From the NCBI RefSeq assembly GCF_003026215.1, contig NZ_PYOC01000011.1, positions 62,001-126,000 of the forward strand: a stretch of 64,000 nt of DNA, given 5' to 3'. The notes under the pieces were generated by a model. The model worked only from the letters and a program-made list of their open reading frames with translations. It was not told the DNA's origin and did not search any database. Position numbers and translations under genes: made by a program. Source of the stretch: Photobacterium indicum (lineage in GTDB: Bacteria; Pseudomonadota; Gammaproteobacteria; Enterobacterales; Vibrionaceae). The number at the start of each line of letters is the position of its first letter. Positions within the stretch are counted from its first letter, which is position 1. Positions 18,828 through 27,066 of this stretch are shown piece by piece.

Positions 18828-19466
18828 TTACTGTCCAGTCAAGCGCATTTCGCGCTCAGCTTCAGTAAGAGATGCAAGGAAAGAATCTCGTTCAAACACA
18901 CGAGTCATGTATGCTTTAACTTCTTTCGAACCGACACCACTTAGCTCAATACCCATTTCAGGTAAGCGCCATAGTAGCGGAGCAAGGTAACAATCTACCA
19001 AGCTAAATTCATCACTCATGAAGTAAGAATATTCAGCAAAAACAGGTGCAAGAGCTAGAAGCTCTTCACGCAATTGCTTACGTGCTTTGTCTGCTTCGTC
19101 CGCAGTACCTTTGTTCACTTTTTCAGCTAACGTGTACCAGTTACGTTCAATGCGGTACATCATCAGACGACTATTACCACGAGCAACAGGGTACACAGGC
19201 ATTAGAGGTGGGTGAGGGAAACGCTCATCCAAGTACTCCATAATGATGCCTGCTTGATATAAAGCGAGTTCACGGTCAACAAGAGTTGGCACTGAATTGT
19301 ATGGATTTAGGTCAAGCAGATCTTCAGGCAGGTTATTTGGATCAACCAGCTCAATTTCAACACTAACACCTTTTTCAGCTAGTACGATACGCACCTGATG
19401 GCTGTAAATATCCGACGCATCAGAATACAGAGTCATCACAGAGCGTTTATTGGCAGCAACAGCCAT
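18828..19466 (-). CDS. sspA: Stringent starvation protein A
   Basis: SspA is a glutathione-transferase-fold protein that binds RNA polymerase and alters stationary-phase and stress transcription. The thioredoxin-like N-terminal part (SVMTLYSDASDIYSHQVRIV) is followed by PTLVDRELALYQAGIIMEYL and DERFPHPPLMP, then a helical domain (ERNWYTLAEKVNKG). With the ATG at 19466, preceded by GGAGGGG, the product is 212 aa, as in E. coli. A TTG ten codons upstream is not a credible start. A strong terminator for petC sits only 34 bp before the ATG. Confidence 0.96.
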   Translation of the reverse strand: MAVAANKRSVMTLYSDASDIYSHQVRIVLAEKGVSVEIELVDPNNLPEDLLDLNPYNSVPTLVDRELALYQAGIIMEYLDERFPHPPLMPVYPVARGNSRLMMYRIERNWYTLAEKVNKGTADEADKARKQLREELLALAPVFAEYSYFMSDEFSLVDCYLAPLLWRLPEMGIELSGVGSKEVKAYMTRVFERDSFLASLTEAEREMRLTGQ

Positions 19467-19497
19467 TGACCCCTCCAGTATAATTAAATTACACAAA

Positions 19498-19526
19498 AAG
19501 CAATGGGGGCTGGAGCCCCCATTGCG
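19498..19526 (-). terminator. Terminator of petABC, directly before sspA
   Basis: On the minus strand GCAATGGGGGC and GCCCCCATTGC form an 11-bp GC-rich stem with a 4-nt loop, followed by TTTTTGTGT. It is a textbook intrinsic terminator, placed 34 bp upstream of the sspA ATG and 28 bp after the petC stop. Confidence 0.9.
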
Positions 19527-19553
19527 AGATTCTTAACCGTCTAGATTACCCGA

Positions 19554-20291
19554 TCAGTGGACATCACGCCAATATTCTTTCTTCAACAACACTGTTAATA
19601 CAAAGAATATAACGATAAAGCCCATTACCCATAAGCCTAAACGCTGGCGTTCAAGCTTCATCGGTTCAGCTGAATACTCAAGAAAGTTGACAAGATCACG
19701 TACAACATCATCATACTCGTCGGCGTTTAATTCACCGGCACCGTTAGACTTCAGCCCTACATATTCTTGAACCTCTTCACCATCAACTAGACGCGTTTCA
19801 TATATTTTTGTTGGTACACCTTGTAGCTCTTCCAACACATGAGGCATACCCACGCTTGGGAATATGACATTGTTCACGCCAAATGGACGTGATGGGTCAG
19901 CATAAAAAGAGCGTAAGTAAGTATACAACCAATCGGTACCACGCACTCGGGCAACCAGCGTCAAATCTGGAGCTGGCGCACCAAACGATGCCGCGGCGTA
20001 TTCCGTTGAGATGGAATTCGTCATCAGATCACCCACTTTCGCATTTTCATCGAAAATCAGGTTATCTCTCATCAGATCCAATGGAATATCCAAATCTGTC
20101 GCAACACGCTCATAGCGCTGATATTGCGTTGCGTGACAACCAAAGCAATAGTTTACAAACGTTTTTGCACCACGTTGTAACGATGCTTTGTCCGATATGT
20201 CATTGTTAGCAGCATCTAAATGTACGTTACCACCCGCCGCCATAACTACAGACGGCAACAGAGCTAGTAGCATTACAATCAATTTTTTCAT
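19554..20291 (-). CDS. petC: Ubiquinol-cytochrome c reductase, cytochrome c1 subunit
   Basis: Cytochrome c1 of the bc1 complex (complex III) passes electrons from the Rieske protein to cytochrome c. A Sec signal peptide (MKKLIVMLLALLPSVVMA) precedes a periplasmic haem domain with CFGCH at residues 49-53. The methionine ligand is probably in the FPSVGMPHVL region. A single C-terminal membrane anchor is at about residues 215-235 (LGLWVMGFIVIFFVLTVLL). Length 245 aa. The start overlaps the petB stop by 4 bp. Confidence 0.95.
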   Translation of the reverse strand: MKKLIVMLLALLPSVVMAAGGNVHLDAANNDISDKASLQRGAKTFVNYCFGCHATQYQRYERVATDLDIPLDLMRDNLIFDENAKVGDLMTNSISTEYAAASFGAPAPDLTLVARVRGTDWLYTYLRSFYADPSRPFGVNNVIFPSVGMPHVLEELQGVPTKIYETRLVDGEEVQEYVGLKSNGAGELNADEYDDVVRDLVNFLEYSAEPMKLERQRLGLWVMGFIVIFFVLTVLLKKEYWRDVH

Positions 20292-21553
20292 TTGAATGTC
20301 ACCCTCTCTGGTAGTGGTTTCGTCGCTTCATTTTTACTGTACACAAACAATAAAATGAAGAACATAAAGTACCCAAAGCTGAAAATCTGAGCCATTAAGG
20401 TATACAGCGCCGTTGCAGGTAGCGAGCCAAGAATACCAAGCGCAATAAAGCTAATTGTAAACTGAATAATATTCGCTAAATGCAGCTTACTACGGTAACG
20501 GTAAGAACGAACTTTACAACGATCAAACCATGGCAGTAAGAACAAGAAGACAATCGACGCCCCCATTGCAACCACACCTAACAACTTATCAGGCACCGCA
20601 CGCAAAATGGCGTAAAACGGAGTGAAATACCAAACAGGCGCAATATGTTCAGGCGTTTTCAGCGGGTTTGCGGCTTCAAAGTTAGGTGGCTCAAGGAAAT
20701 AACCGCCCATCTCTGGATTAAAGAACAACACATAGCTGAACAAAAATGCAAAAACAGCAACACCAACTAAATCTTTCACCGTACCGTAAGGATGGAATGG
20801 GATTGAATCAATAACGTCGTATTTACCGCTGTATTGCTTATGGAATGGGAATTGTGTCTTGTAGCCTTCCCCTTTACTGCCTTTCGGAAGCTTAGTCTCG
20901 ATACCGTCAGGGTTATTTGAGCCCACTTCATGCAATGCAAGTACATGCAATACAATCAATAATAACAATACAATTGGAAGAGCAATCACGTGAAGTGCAA
21001 AGAAACGGTTCAACGTCGCACCAGAGATAACATAATCACCACGAATCCATAGTGTTAAGTCATCACCGATAACAGGAATAGCACCAAACAGTGAAATGAT
21101 TACCTGTGCGCCCCAGTAAGACATTTGCCCCCAAGGTAACAAGTACCCCATGAAAGCTTCAGCCATTAACACTAGGAAAATCAGCATACCAAATAGCCAC
21201 AATAATTCGCGAGGCTTTTGATAAGAACCGTAAATTAACCCACGAAACATATGCAAATATACAACAATAAAGAACGCAGATGCGCCCGTTGAATGCATAT
21301 AACGCAGTAACCAACCGTAGTCCACATCACGCATGATGTATTCCACAGAAGCAAATGCACCATCACCAGATGGAACATAATTCATGGTAAGCCAAATACC
21401 CGTTACTAGCTGATTAACTAGTACCAACATGGCTAATGAACCAAAAATATACCAAAAGTTAAAGTTCTTCGGCATAGGGTATTCAGATAAATGCTTTTTA
21501 TAAGCATCCATCACGGGTAAACGTTTTTCAATCCAACCGAGTAAAGCGTCCAT
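20288..21553 (-). CDS. petB: Ubiquinol-cytochrome c reductase, cytochrome b subunit
   Basis: Cytochrome b of the bc1 complex carries both quinone sites and two b haems within the membrane. The 421-aa protein has about eight membrane helices. Haem-ligand histidines lie in LRYMHSTGASAFFIVVYLHM and in NRFFALHVIALPIVLLLLIV with the following LHVLALH. The Qo-site signature appears as PEHIAPVWYFTPFYAILRAV. It overlaps petA by 1 bp and petC by 4 bp, so all three subunits are cotranslated. Confidence 0.96.
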   Translation of the reverse strand: MDALLGWIEKRLPVMDAYKKHLSEYPMPKNFNFWYIFGSLAMLVLVNQLVTGIWLTMNYVPSGDGAFASVEYIMRDVDYGWLLRYMHSTGASAFFIVVYLHMFRGLIYGSYQKPRELLWLFGMLIFLVLMAEAFMGYLLPWGQMSYWGAQVIISLFGAIPVIGDDLTLWIRGDYVISGATLNRFFALHVIALPIVLLLLIVLHVLALHEVGSNNPDGIETKLPKGSKGEGYKTQFPFHKQYSGKYDVIDSIPFHPYGTVKDLVGVAVFAFLFSYVLFFNPEMGGYFLEPPNFEAANPLKTPEHIAPVWYFTPFYAILRAVPDKLLGVVAMGASIVFLFLLPWFDRCKVRSYRYRSKLHLANIIQFTISFIALGILGSLPATALYTLMAQIFSFGYFMFFILLFVYSKNEATKPLPERVTFK

Positions 21554-22143
21554 TAGGCAGCCCCCTCATCAATACCGATAATAATCGAATGATCGCTAAC
21601 GAACATATGCGGCGGTACCACCAAGTTTAATGGTGCAGGTACGCCAGCAAATACACGACCAGCCATATCGAACTTTGAACCATGACAAGGACAGAAGAAA
21701 CCTGAACTGACACCACTCACTTGCTCACTAAAACTGTCTGGTAAATAGGTAGGGGAACAACCGAGGTGGGTACAGATACCTACGGCTAAAAAGATTTCAG
21801 GTTTAACTGAACGGAACTTATTGTGGGCATAAGTAGGTTGCTGCGGTTCATCCGAATTAGGATCACGAAGCTGAGCATCATGCTCACCTAACTCTTTCAA
21901 AATGGCATCACCACGACGCACAACCCAAACTGGTTTACCACGCCATTCGACGCGAACCATTTGGCCATCTTCCAATTTACTGATATCAACTTCAACTGGA
22001 GCCCCGGCAGCTTTCGCTCTCGCACTTGGGTTCCACGATTTGATAAAAGGTACGGCTACAGCTACTGCACCCAGACCTCCAACAACCGAAGTCGTCGCAG
22101 TTAGGAAGCGGCGTCTGCCGTTACTTACTGGCGCATTGCTCAT
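21553..22143 (-). CDS. petA: Ubiquinol-cytochrome c reductase, Rieske iron-sulfur subunit
   Basis: The Rieske protein holds the 2Fe-2S cluster that takes the first electron from ubiquinol. An N-terminal twin-arginine-type signal anchor (NGRRRFLTATTSVVGGLGAV) is followed by the cluster motifs CTHLGC and CPCHGSKFD. With the ATG at 22143 (GGAG ten bases upstream) the protein has 196 aa; an upstream in-frame TTG is not needed. It is the first gene of petABC. Confidence 0.96.
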   Translation of the reverse strand: MSNAPVSNGRRRFLTATTSVVGGLGAVAVAVPFIKSWNPSARAKAAGAPVEVDISKLEDGQMVRVEWRGKPVWVVRRGDAILKELGEHDAQLRDPNSDEPQQPTYAHNKFRSVKPEIFLAVGICTHLGCSPTYLPDSFSEQVSGVSSGFFCPCHGSKFDMAGRVFAGVPAPLNLVVPPHMFVSDHSIIIGIDEGAA

Positions 22144-22158
22144 CCAAACATTCTCCAA

Positions 22159-22400
22159 TGTGCTCCCGCGCTGGATTATTATTATTTCCTTATGCGTCCC
22201 TGGAGCTTACGACTAACTTTAAAACAAAAAGATACAACAGGTATTTTGTTACAATTTATAGCTATGATTAACAAGCCAAATGATAAAGAAAACCCCACTT
22301 TTTGACAAGTTAAAGCTACCTTTTTGCAACAAATGTGAGAGGTATGTTCTTTTTGTTTCAAAACCTAGTTAAATACATTAAAAAACGACATTTTTAAGAC
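22159..22400 (-). other. Intergenic region between rpsI terminator and petA
   Basis: The 329-base gap between rpsI and petA holds the rpsI terminator at its rpsI end and otherwise AT-rich sequence that must carry the petABC promoter. I found no -35/-10 pair good enough to name; TTGTAA near 22250 has no partner at proper spacing. No gene is seen. Confidence 0.5.
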
Positions 22401-22432
22401 AAAAAAAAGCCCAACCCGAGGGCTGAGCTTTT
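22401..22432 (-). terminator. Terminator of rplM-rpsI
   Basis: On the minus strand AAAAGCTCAGCCC pairs with GGTTGGGCTTTT (with G-T pairs), followed by a run of T (TTTTTTTT in all). It starts about 40 bp after the rpsI stop. Confidence 0.85.
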
Positions 22433-22472
22433 CTGGTACACAGTAACCAGATATAAAATCTGGCGCGTAATA

Positions 22473-22865
22473 TTAACGCTTTGAGAACTGTGGACGACGA
22501 CGTGCTTTACGTAGACCAACTTTCTTACGCTCAACTTTACGTGCGTCACGAGTAACATAACCCGCTGCGCGTAGAGTAGGACGTAGAGTCTCATCGTATT
22601 CCATAAGTGCACGGGTAATACCGTGACGAATAGCGCCAGATTGACCAGTAATACCACCACCTTTAACAGTGATGTTTAGGTCAAACTTGTCTACCATGTC
22701 TAGAAGAACTAGCGGCTGGTTAACAACCATGCGAGCTGTTTCACGACCAAAGTAAACTTCAAGGCTACGCTTGTTGATTACAATTTTGCCAGTACCCGGT
22801 TTGATGAAAACGCGAGCAGCTGAGCTTTTGCGACGGCCAGTGCCGTAGTATTGATTCTCTGCCAT
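22473..22865 (-). CDS. rpsI: 30S ribosomal protein S9
   Basis: S9 is a small-subunit head protein whose basic C-terminal tail reaches the P-site tRNA. The 130-aa product starts MAENQYYGTGRRKSSAARVF and ends in KARRRPQFSKR, the conserved tail. VVNQPLVLLDMVDKFDL and GGGITGQSGAIRHGI are present. I use the ATG at 22865 rather than the upstream in-frame codons. It follows rplM by 15 bp. Confidence 0.98.
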   Translation of the reverse strand: MAENQYYGTGRRKSSAARVFIKPGTGKIVINKRSLEVYFGRETARMVVNQPLVLLDMVDKFDLNITVKGGGITGQSGAIRHGITRALMEYDETLRPTLRAAGYVTRDARKVERKKVGLRKARRRPQFSKR

Positions 22866-22880
22866 TGTCATAATTCCCAA

Positions 22881-23309
22881 TTAGATGTCTAGTACTTTAG
22901 GCTGCTGTGCAGCATGGTTGTGCTCAGTACCCGCGTAAACTTTAAGCTTACGGTACATTGCACGGCCTAGAGGACCCTTAGGAAGCATGCCTTTAACAGC
23001 AGTTTCGATAACCATTTCTGGCTTCTTATCGATAAGCTTTTCAAAGCTGATTGACTTAAGACCACCGATGAAACCTGTGTGGTGGTGGTACATCTTGTCA
23101 GTTCTCTTAGCGCCAGTTACAGCAACTTTTTCAGCGTTGATAACTACAATGTAGTCACCAGTGTCAACGTGCGGAGTGTACTCCGGCTTATGCTTACCAC
23201 GTAGACGAGATGCGATTTCAGTTGCTAGACGGCCAAGAGTTTTACCTTCAGCGTCAACAACATACCAGTCACGTTTTACAGTTTCTGGTTTAGCAACGAA
23301 AGTTTTCAT
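22881..23309 (-). CDS. rplM: 50S ribosomal protein L13
   Basis: L13 is an early-assembly large-subunit protein. The 142-aa product starts MKTFVAKPETVKRDWYVVDA and contains LGRLATEIASRLRGKHKPEY, GDYIVVINAEKV, KMYHHHTGFIGGLK and ML PKGPLGRAMYRKLKVY in order. The ATG is at 23309; an eleven-codon upstream extension is not conserved. In E. coli L13 represses its own operon through the leader RNA; the structured leader upstream here fits that mechanism. Confidence 0.98.
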   Translation of the reverse strand: MKTFVAKPETVKRDWYVVDAEGKTLGRLATEIASRLRGKHKPEYTPHVDTGDYIVVINAEKVAVTGAKRTDKMYHHHTGFIGGLKSISFEKLIDKKPEMVIETAVKGMLPKGPLGRAMYRKLKVYAGTEHNHAAQQPKVLDI

Positions 23310-23349
23310 GCTAATAATTACCCGATAATAAAATTGATTCACTTACAAA

Positions 23350-23432
23350 GGAATACCCCAAAAAGGTACTCCCTCACTGTACAGAGCCCAGTCATCACCC
23401 CTTCGAGCGGTTGGCACTCCCGACTTTCGTCG
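23350..23432 (-). promoter_or_regulatory. Structured leader RNA of rplM-rpsI
   Basis: The transcript leader has at least three hairpins, read on the minus strand: CGAC-GAAA-GTCG with a GNRA tetraloop (23421-23432), GAGTG/CGCTC (23405-23419), and GGAGTACC/GGTATTCC with G-U pairs (23350-23372). Ribosomal protein autoregulation is known for E. coli rplM-rpsI. I infer the same type of control here and have not matched the leader to a model. Confidence 0.5.
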
Positions 23433-23455
23433 ATACAGGTACGGTGGGTCGCAAG

Positions 23456-23461
23456 ATTATA
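23456..23461 (-). promoter_or_regulatory. -10 box of the rplM promoter
   Basis: TATAAT on the minus strand followed by CTTGCGACC, placing the transcript start near 23450 and giving a leader of about 140 nt. The -35 candidate at 17-bp spacing (GTGATT) is weak. The upstream A/T tracts (23476-23530) look like an UP-element-like region, usual for ribosomal promoters. Confidence 0.6.
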
Positions 23462-23598
23462 GGGAAGGGTGGAGAAAAAATCACCTTTTTTTCAAAAAAA
23501 AATGATATTTTTTCTTTTTAATCAAAATATCGCTTAAAAGTCAGATATTTTGATGCCTTCATTAGCAGTATTAACCTTAATTCGTTCTGAATGATTGA

Positions 23599-24702
23599 TT
23601 AAGGCAAATGCGGTTTTGCTAGGTAATCGTGGCTTTGCATCTCAATAAGACGTGAACAACAGCGTTTAAACTCAAAATCCAAGCGACCATCACAATAAAG
23701 GCTATCTAGCCCGACCGCTGCTGAGATAATCAGTTTTACATTGCGATCATAAAACTCATCGACCATGGCAATAAATCGACGCGCGGCGTCATCTTCTTTT
23801 TCGCCCATTACAATAACGTTAGATAAGAATACCGTGTGATAAATACGTGCAATTTCCATGTAATCTGTTTGGCTACGCGCTGTCTGACATAACGTCTTGA
23901 AAGTAAAATGGACAATCCCATCAGCTTCTCGCACCGTAGGCAACATGCGGTTGTTAATTTCAATCTCGTGTTGTTGGGTTCTTGGCTCTACCGACAGTTG
24001 CATAAAGTACTGCTCAATATTGATCCGAGCTTGTTCATCTAATGGTGAATGATAGATTTCAGCTTGCTCTAAAGTACGAAGTCGATAATCAATACCGGAA
24101 TCGACATTAACAACAAAACAATGTTCCTGAATTAGCGCGATTGCAGGCAAAAAACGCGCACGTTGTAAACCATTGCGATAAAGATCTTCAGGGGGAATAT
24201 TTGACGTTGCGACTAACGTAATACCGCGCTTAAATAATGCTTCAAATAGCGTACCTAGAATCATTGCATCGGTAATATCAGACACGAAAAATTCATCAAA
24301 ACAGATAATGTCGGTTTCGACTTTAAAAATATCAGCTACCAGTTCGAGAGGATCTGATTGAGCACCAAGCTGTTGCATTTCATGATGAACGCGGTGCATG
24401 AAACGATGGAAGTGTATCCGCATTTTACGATCTGTTGGCAAGCATTCGAAGAAGGTATCAACCAGATACGTTTTACCTCGCCCTACCCCTCCCCAGAAAT
24501 ACACTCCTTTAACGGGCGTAATCGCCGCTGGTTTATGATTACGTTTAAAAAAGCGACCAACTAAAGAAGGTTTCACTTCCGATGGCGGAAGTAGCATGCG
24601 ATGGTAGAGTTCATCAAGATGTGCAACTGCATTTGCTTGTGCCTCATCAGCAAAAAAGTCTTCTTGCTTTAGGTCTTGTTGATATACCTGTTTTGGCGTC
24701 AT
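23599..24702 (-). CDS. zapE: Cell division ATPase ZapE
   Basis: ZapE (YhcM, AFG1 family) is a P-loop ATPase that associates with FtsZ during constriction, notably under stress. The Walker A motif GGVGRGKTYLVD is at residues 71-82, the Walker B ICFDEFFVSDITDAM at about 142-156, followed by LVATSNIPPEDLYRNGLQR. A sensor/arginine region and the C-terminal DEFYDRNVKLIISA complete the AFG1 pattern. Length 367 aa is normal. It stands divergent from zapG with 179 bp between the two. Confidence 0.95.
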   Translation of the reverse strand: MTPKQVYQQDLKQEDFFADEAQANAVAHLDELYHRMLLPPSEVKPSLVGRFFKRNHKPAAITPVKGVYFWGGVGRGKTYLVDTFFECLPTDRKMRIHFHRFMHRVHHEMQQLGAQSDPLELVADIFKVETDIICFDEFFVSDITDAMILGTLFEALFKRGITLVATSNIPPEDLYRNGLQRARFLPAIALIQEHCFVVNVDSGIDYRLRTLEQAEIYHSPLDEQARINIEQYFMQLSVEPRTQQHEIEINNRMLPTVREADGIVHFTFKTLCQTARSQTDYMEIARIYHTVFLSNVIVMGEKEDDAARRFIAMVDEFYDRNVKLIISAAVGLDSLYCDGRLDFEFKRCCSRLIEMQSHDYLAKPHLP

Positions 24703-24881
24703 CCTTAATCCACTACCTTGTTAATATCCGTACAAATGTTCTTCAGACTGTCAATAACAATCTACGTTAACGTGAGACCATCGTTAATCTCAATAAATAG
24801 AGTACCATGCCTGATTCTCTGCATGTATAGTAAATAGACAGGCTTAAACCTAATTTCAATTCAGTCAAAAGGAGTTTTTTT

Positions 24882-25319
24882 ATGGCTTGGATTTATGCGC
24901 TTATTATTTTCGTAGCTGGTGCTGTTGTTGGTGCGTTTGCCGCACGTTTAGGTAACAAAAGCCTAAAGCAACAAAAAGAACTAAAGAAAGATCTCGATAA
25001 ATCAAAATACGAACTTGAGCAATATCGCCAAGAGCTCGTTGACCATTTTGCTCGCAGTGCAGAACTGCTTGATAATGTCGCTAAAGACTACAGTAAACTC
25101 TATGAGCATATGGCAAAAACATCAACCGAGCTAATGCCTAATTTACCAGAGCAAGATAATCCTTTTGCTCGCCGTATTAGCACACTAGAAGCCGTTAAGC
25201 AGCCAGCAGAGCCATTGCATGATCAACCTCGCGATTATGCCAGTGGTGCAACGGGTCTTTTCAATGACAAGCCTGTTGAAGAATCAGCAGAAAAAGTTGA
25301 AGAATCAAAAGCTAGTTAA
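24882..25319 (+). CDS. zapG: Z-ring associated protein ZapG (YhcB, DUF1043)
   Basis: ZapG is an inner-membrane protein with a cytoplasmic coiled coil that links envelope growth and division. The N-terminal membrane helix (WIYALIIFVAGAVVGAFAA, residues 3-21) is followed by a charged coiled coil (KQQKELKKDLDKSKYELEQY) and a low-complexity acidic end. Length 145 aa. A good AAGGAG site precedes the ATG. It sits upstream of degQ and degS, as in E. coli and vibrios. Confidence 0.92.
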   Translation: MAWIYALIIFVAGAVVGAFAARLGNKSLKQQKELKKDLDKSKYELEQYRQELVDHFARSAELLDNVAKDYSKLYEHMAKTSTELMPNLPEQDNPFARRISTLEAVKQPAEPLHDQPRDYASGATGLFNDKPVEESAEKVEESKAS

Positions 25320-25375
25320 CCAAACACGCCAGCACAAACGGCAACCGTATCGGTGAAAGGTTGCACTTAGCGCTG

Positions 25376-25403
25376 GGAACTTAGCTCCGGTTTACAGGTC
25401 GAA
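25376..25403 (+). promoter_or_regulatory. SigmaE promoter of degQ
   Basis: GGAACTT (25376-25382), then 16 bases, then TCGAA (25399-25403). This matches the sigmaE consensus (GGAACTT-N16-TCNAA) in both boxes and in spacing. Transcription would start near 25410, about 25 nt before the degQ ATG. It predicts that degQ is induced by envelope stress, in the manner of enteric degP. Confidence 0.75.
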
Positions 25404-25425
25404 ATAAGCACTTGTTAAACCGGAG
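25385..25425 (+). repeat. Inverted repeat overlapping the degQ promoter and ribosome-binding site
   Basis: CTCCGGTTTA (25385-25394) and TAAACCGGAG (25416-25425) are perfect 10-bp inverted arms with a 21-base loop. The first arm lies in the sigmaE promoter spacer; the second contains the degQ ribosome-binding site (CGGAG, 9 bp before the ATG). A transcript reading through from zapG could hide the site in a hairpin, whereas the sigmaE transcript would lack the first arm. The regulatory role is inference. Confidence 0.6.
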
Positions 25426-25434
25426 TTAACTATA

Positions 25435-26805
25435 ATGAAGAAGCCTTTACTTGTTTTAAGTGCACTGGCACTAGGTATCAGCTCTGTTATAACCCCTATA
25501 ACAGCAACCGCTGCCTTACCTGTATCTGTCAATAACCAACAACTCCCTAGCCTAGCACCTATGCTAGAAAAAGTGACTCCCGCTGTTGTCAGTATTGCGG
25601 TCGAAGGGAAGCACACATCCACACAACAACTGCCTGATTCATTCCGATTCTTTTTTGGCCCTGATTTCCCCGAAGAACAAATTAGAGAGCAGCCATTTCG
25701 AGGCTTAGGCTCTGGCGTTATTGTCGATGCAGGTAAAGGCTACATCGTTACCAACCATCATGTCATTGATGGCGCAGACAAAATTATCGTTCAATTTCAT
25801 GATGGCAGAGAACTAACAGCTGAGTTGATTGGCAGTGATAACATGTCGGATATTGCTTTATTGCAAGTTAAAGCTCCCAAAGACCTTACTGAAATCAAGC
25901 TCGCTGATTCTGATCAACTGCGTGTGGGGGATTATACGGTAGCGATAGGTAACCCATTTGGTTTAGGTCAAACGGTGACATCTGGCATTGTTTCAGCGCT
26001 TGGGCGAAGTGGCTTAAATATTGAAAACTTTGAAAACTTTATTCAAACCGATGCTGCAATTAATAGCGGTAACTCTGGCGGCGCTTTAGTTAATCTTAAT
26101 GGCGAGCTCATTGGCATCAATACCGCTATTCTTGGCCCTAATGGTGGCAACATCGGGATTGGTTTTGCCATTCCATCCAATATGGTCAGAAGCCTTACCG
26201 AGCAAATATTAGAATTTGGCGAAGTGAAACGTGGCGTTCTTGGCGTTCAAGGCGGTGAATTAACCGCTGAATTAGCGGAAGCATTTGGCTATGAGACTAA
26301 CCAAGGTGCTTTTGTTAACCAAGTAATGCCAGATTCATCGGCAGAAAAAGCGGGACTAAAAGCCGGGGATATCATCGTTTCAGTTAACGGTAAAAACATC
26401 CGTACCTTTGGAGAATTGCGAGCCAAAATTGCCACTCTAGGTGCGGGTAAAAAAGTCACTCTGGGTATAGTGCGTGATGGTAGTAAGGCAAAGGATTTCA
26501 CGGTAACGCTACAAGAGATGGCTCAAAACACCATGAAAGCCGATAATTTACATCCAGGATTAGTCGGAGCTGAATTTGCTAACACAAGCTCTAGCGATAA
26601 AACTAAAGGGGTTAAAGTCATTAATATTGATGAAAAATCTCTCGCAGCTCGCTATGGTTTGCTGAAAGGCGACATCATCATCGGGCTCAATCGTAGCCCC
26701 ATTAAAAACTTAGGCCAATTGCGTAAAGCGCTTGAAAAGAAACCAGCAGTATTAGCGTTAGAAGTGCAACGTAAAGACGCCGTACTTTATTTGATCATTC
26801 GCTGA
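25435..26805 (+). CDS. degQ: Periplasmic serine endoprotease DegQ (HtrA family)
   Basis: DegQ is a periplasmic trypsin-like protease and chaperone for misfolded envelope proteins. A Sec signal peptide ends at about residue 27 (ITATAALP). The catalytic triad is visible: His109 in TNHHVIDG, Asp139 in MSDIALL, Ser214 in SGNSGGAL. Two PDZ domains follow (about residues 260-350 and 365-450). At 456 aa it matches the DegQ/DegP class. The Q-linker loop (LPDSFRFFFGPDFPEEQIRE) is short, as in DegQ. The sigmaE promoter upstream suggests it takes the place of DegP in envelope stress. Confidence 0.95.
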   Translation: MKKPLLVLSALALGISSVITPITATAALPVSVNNQQLPSLAPMLEKVTPAVVSIAVEGKHTSTQQLPDSFRFFFGPDFPEEQIREQPFRGLGSGVIVDAGKGYIVTNHHVIDGADKIIVQFHDGRELTAELIGSDNMSDIALLQVKAPKDLTEIKLADSDQLRVGDYTVAIGNPFGLGQTVTSGIVSALGRSGLNIENFENFIQTDAAINSGNSGGALVNLNGELIGINTAILGPNGGNIGIGFAIPSNMVRSLTEQILEFGEVKRGVLGVQGGELTAELAEAFGYETNQGAFVNQVMPDSSAEKAGLKAGDIIVSVNGKNIRTFGELRAKIATLGAGKKVTLGIVRDGSKAKDFTVTLQEMAQNTMKADNLHPGLVGAEFANTSSSDKTKGVKVINIDEKSLAARYGLLKGDIIIGLNRSPIKNLGQLRKALEKKPAVLALEVQRKDAVLYLIIR

Positions 26806-26826
26806 TCGTTCATTCGCACTTACCTC

Positions 26827-26849
26827 GCCCCGAGTTTCTCTCTCGGGGC
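26827..26849 (+). other. Hairpin after degQ without T-run
   Basis: GCCCCGAG and CTCGGGGC form a perfect 8-bp stem with a 7-nt loop, 22 bp after the degQ stop. It is followed by AATACTAG rather than a T-run, so it may be an mRNA-stabilising hairpin or a weak terminator. Confidence 0.5.
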
Positions 26850-26995
26850 AATACTAGATCTGAGCCCTTCTCCCCCCGCTTCACCATCGCGCTCATCGCC
26901 GTTAAATTTATTTGGTATATCTCTCTTGATCTTCGATACTTATCAAGAACTGTACGAAACGTATGGATTACACCAAATAAGCTGAATGAATCCGT

Positions 26996-27024
26996 TTGGT
27001 ATCGAAGTCTTGGGATGCTATCCT
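26996..27024 (+). promoter_or_regulatory. Possible degS promoter
   Basis: TTGGTA (26996-27001) and TATCCT (27019-27024) are spaced by 17 bases, 42 bp before the degS ATG. The octamer TTTGGTAT at the -35 also occurs at 26911-26918, and its complement-like ACCAAATA at 26972-26979, so a regulator could bind here; this is inference. Confidence 0.35.
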
Positions 27025-27066
27025 GCGCAGTCACTTTTCGTATTTTAATGTATTCAGGGAGCATTG

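Noticed and set aside
26810..27064. Minus-strand frame of 84 codons between degQ and degS
   Set aside because: It runs antisense through the degS promoter region and has no family features.
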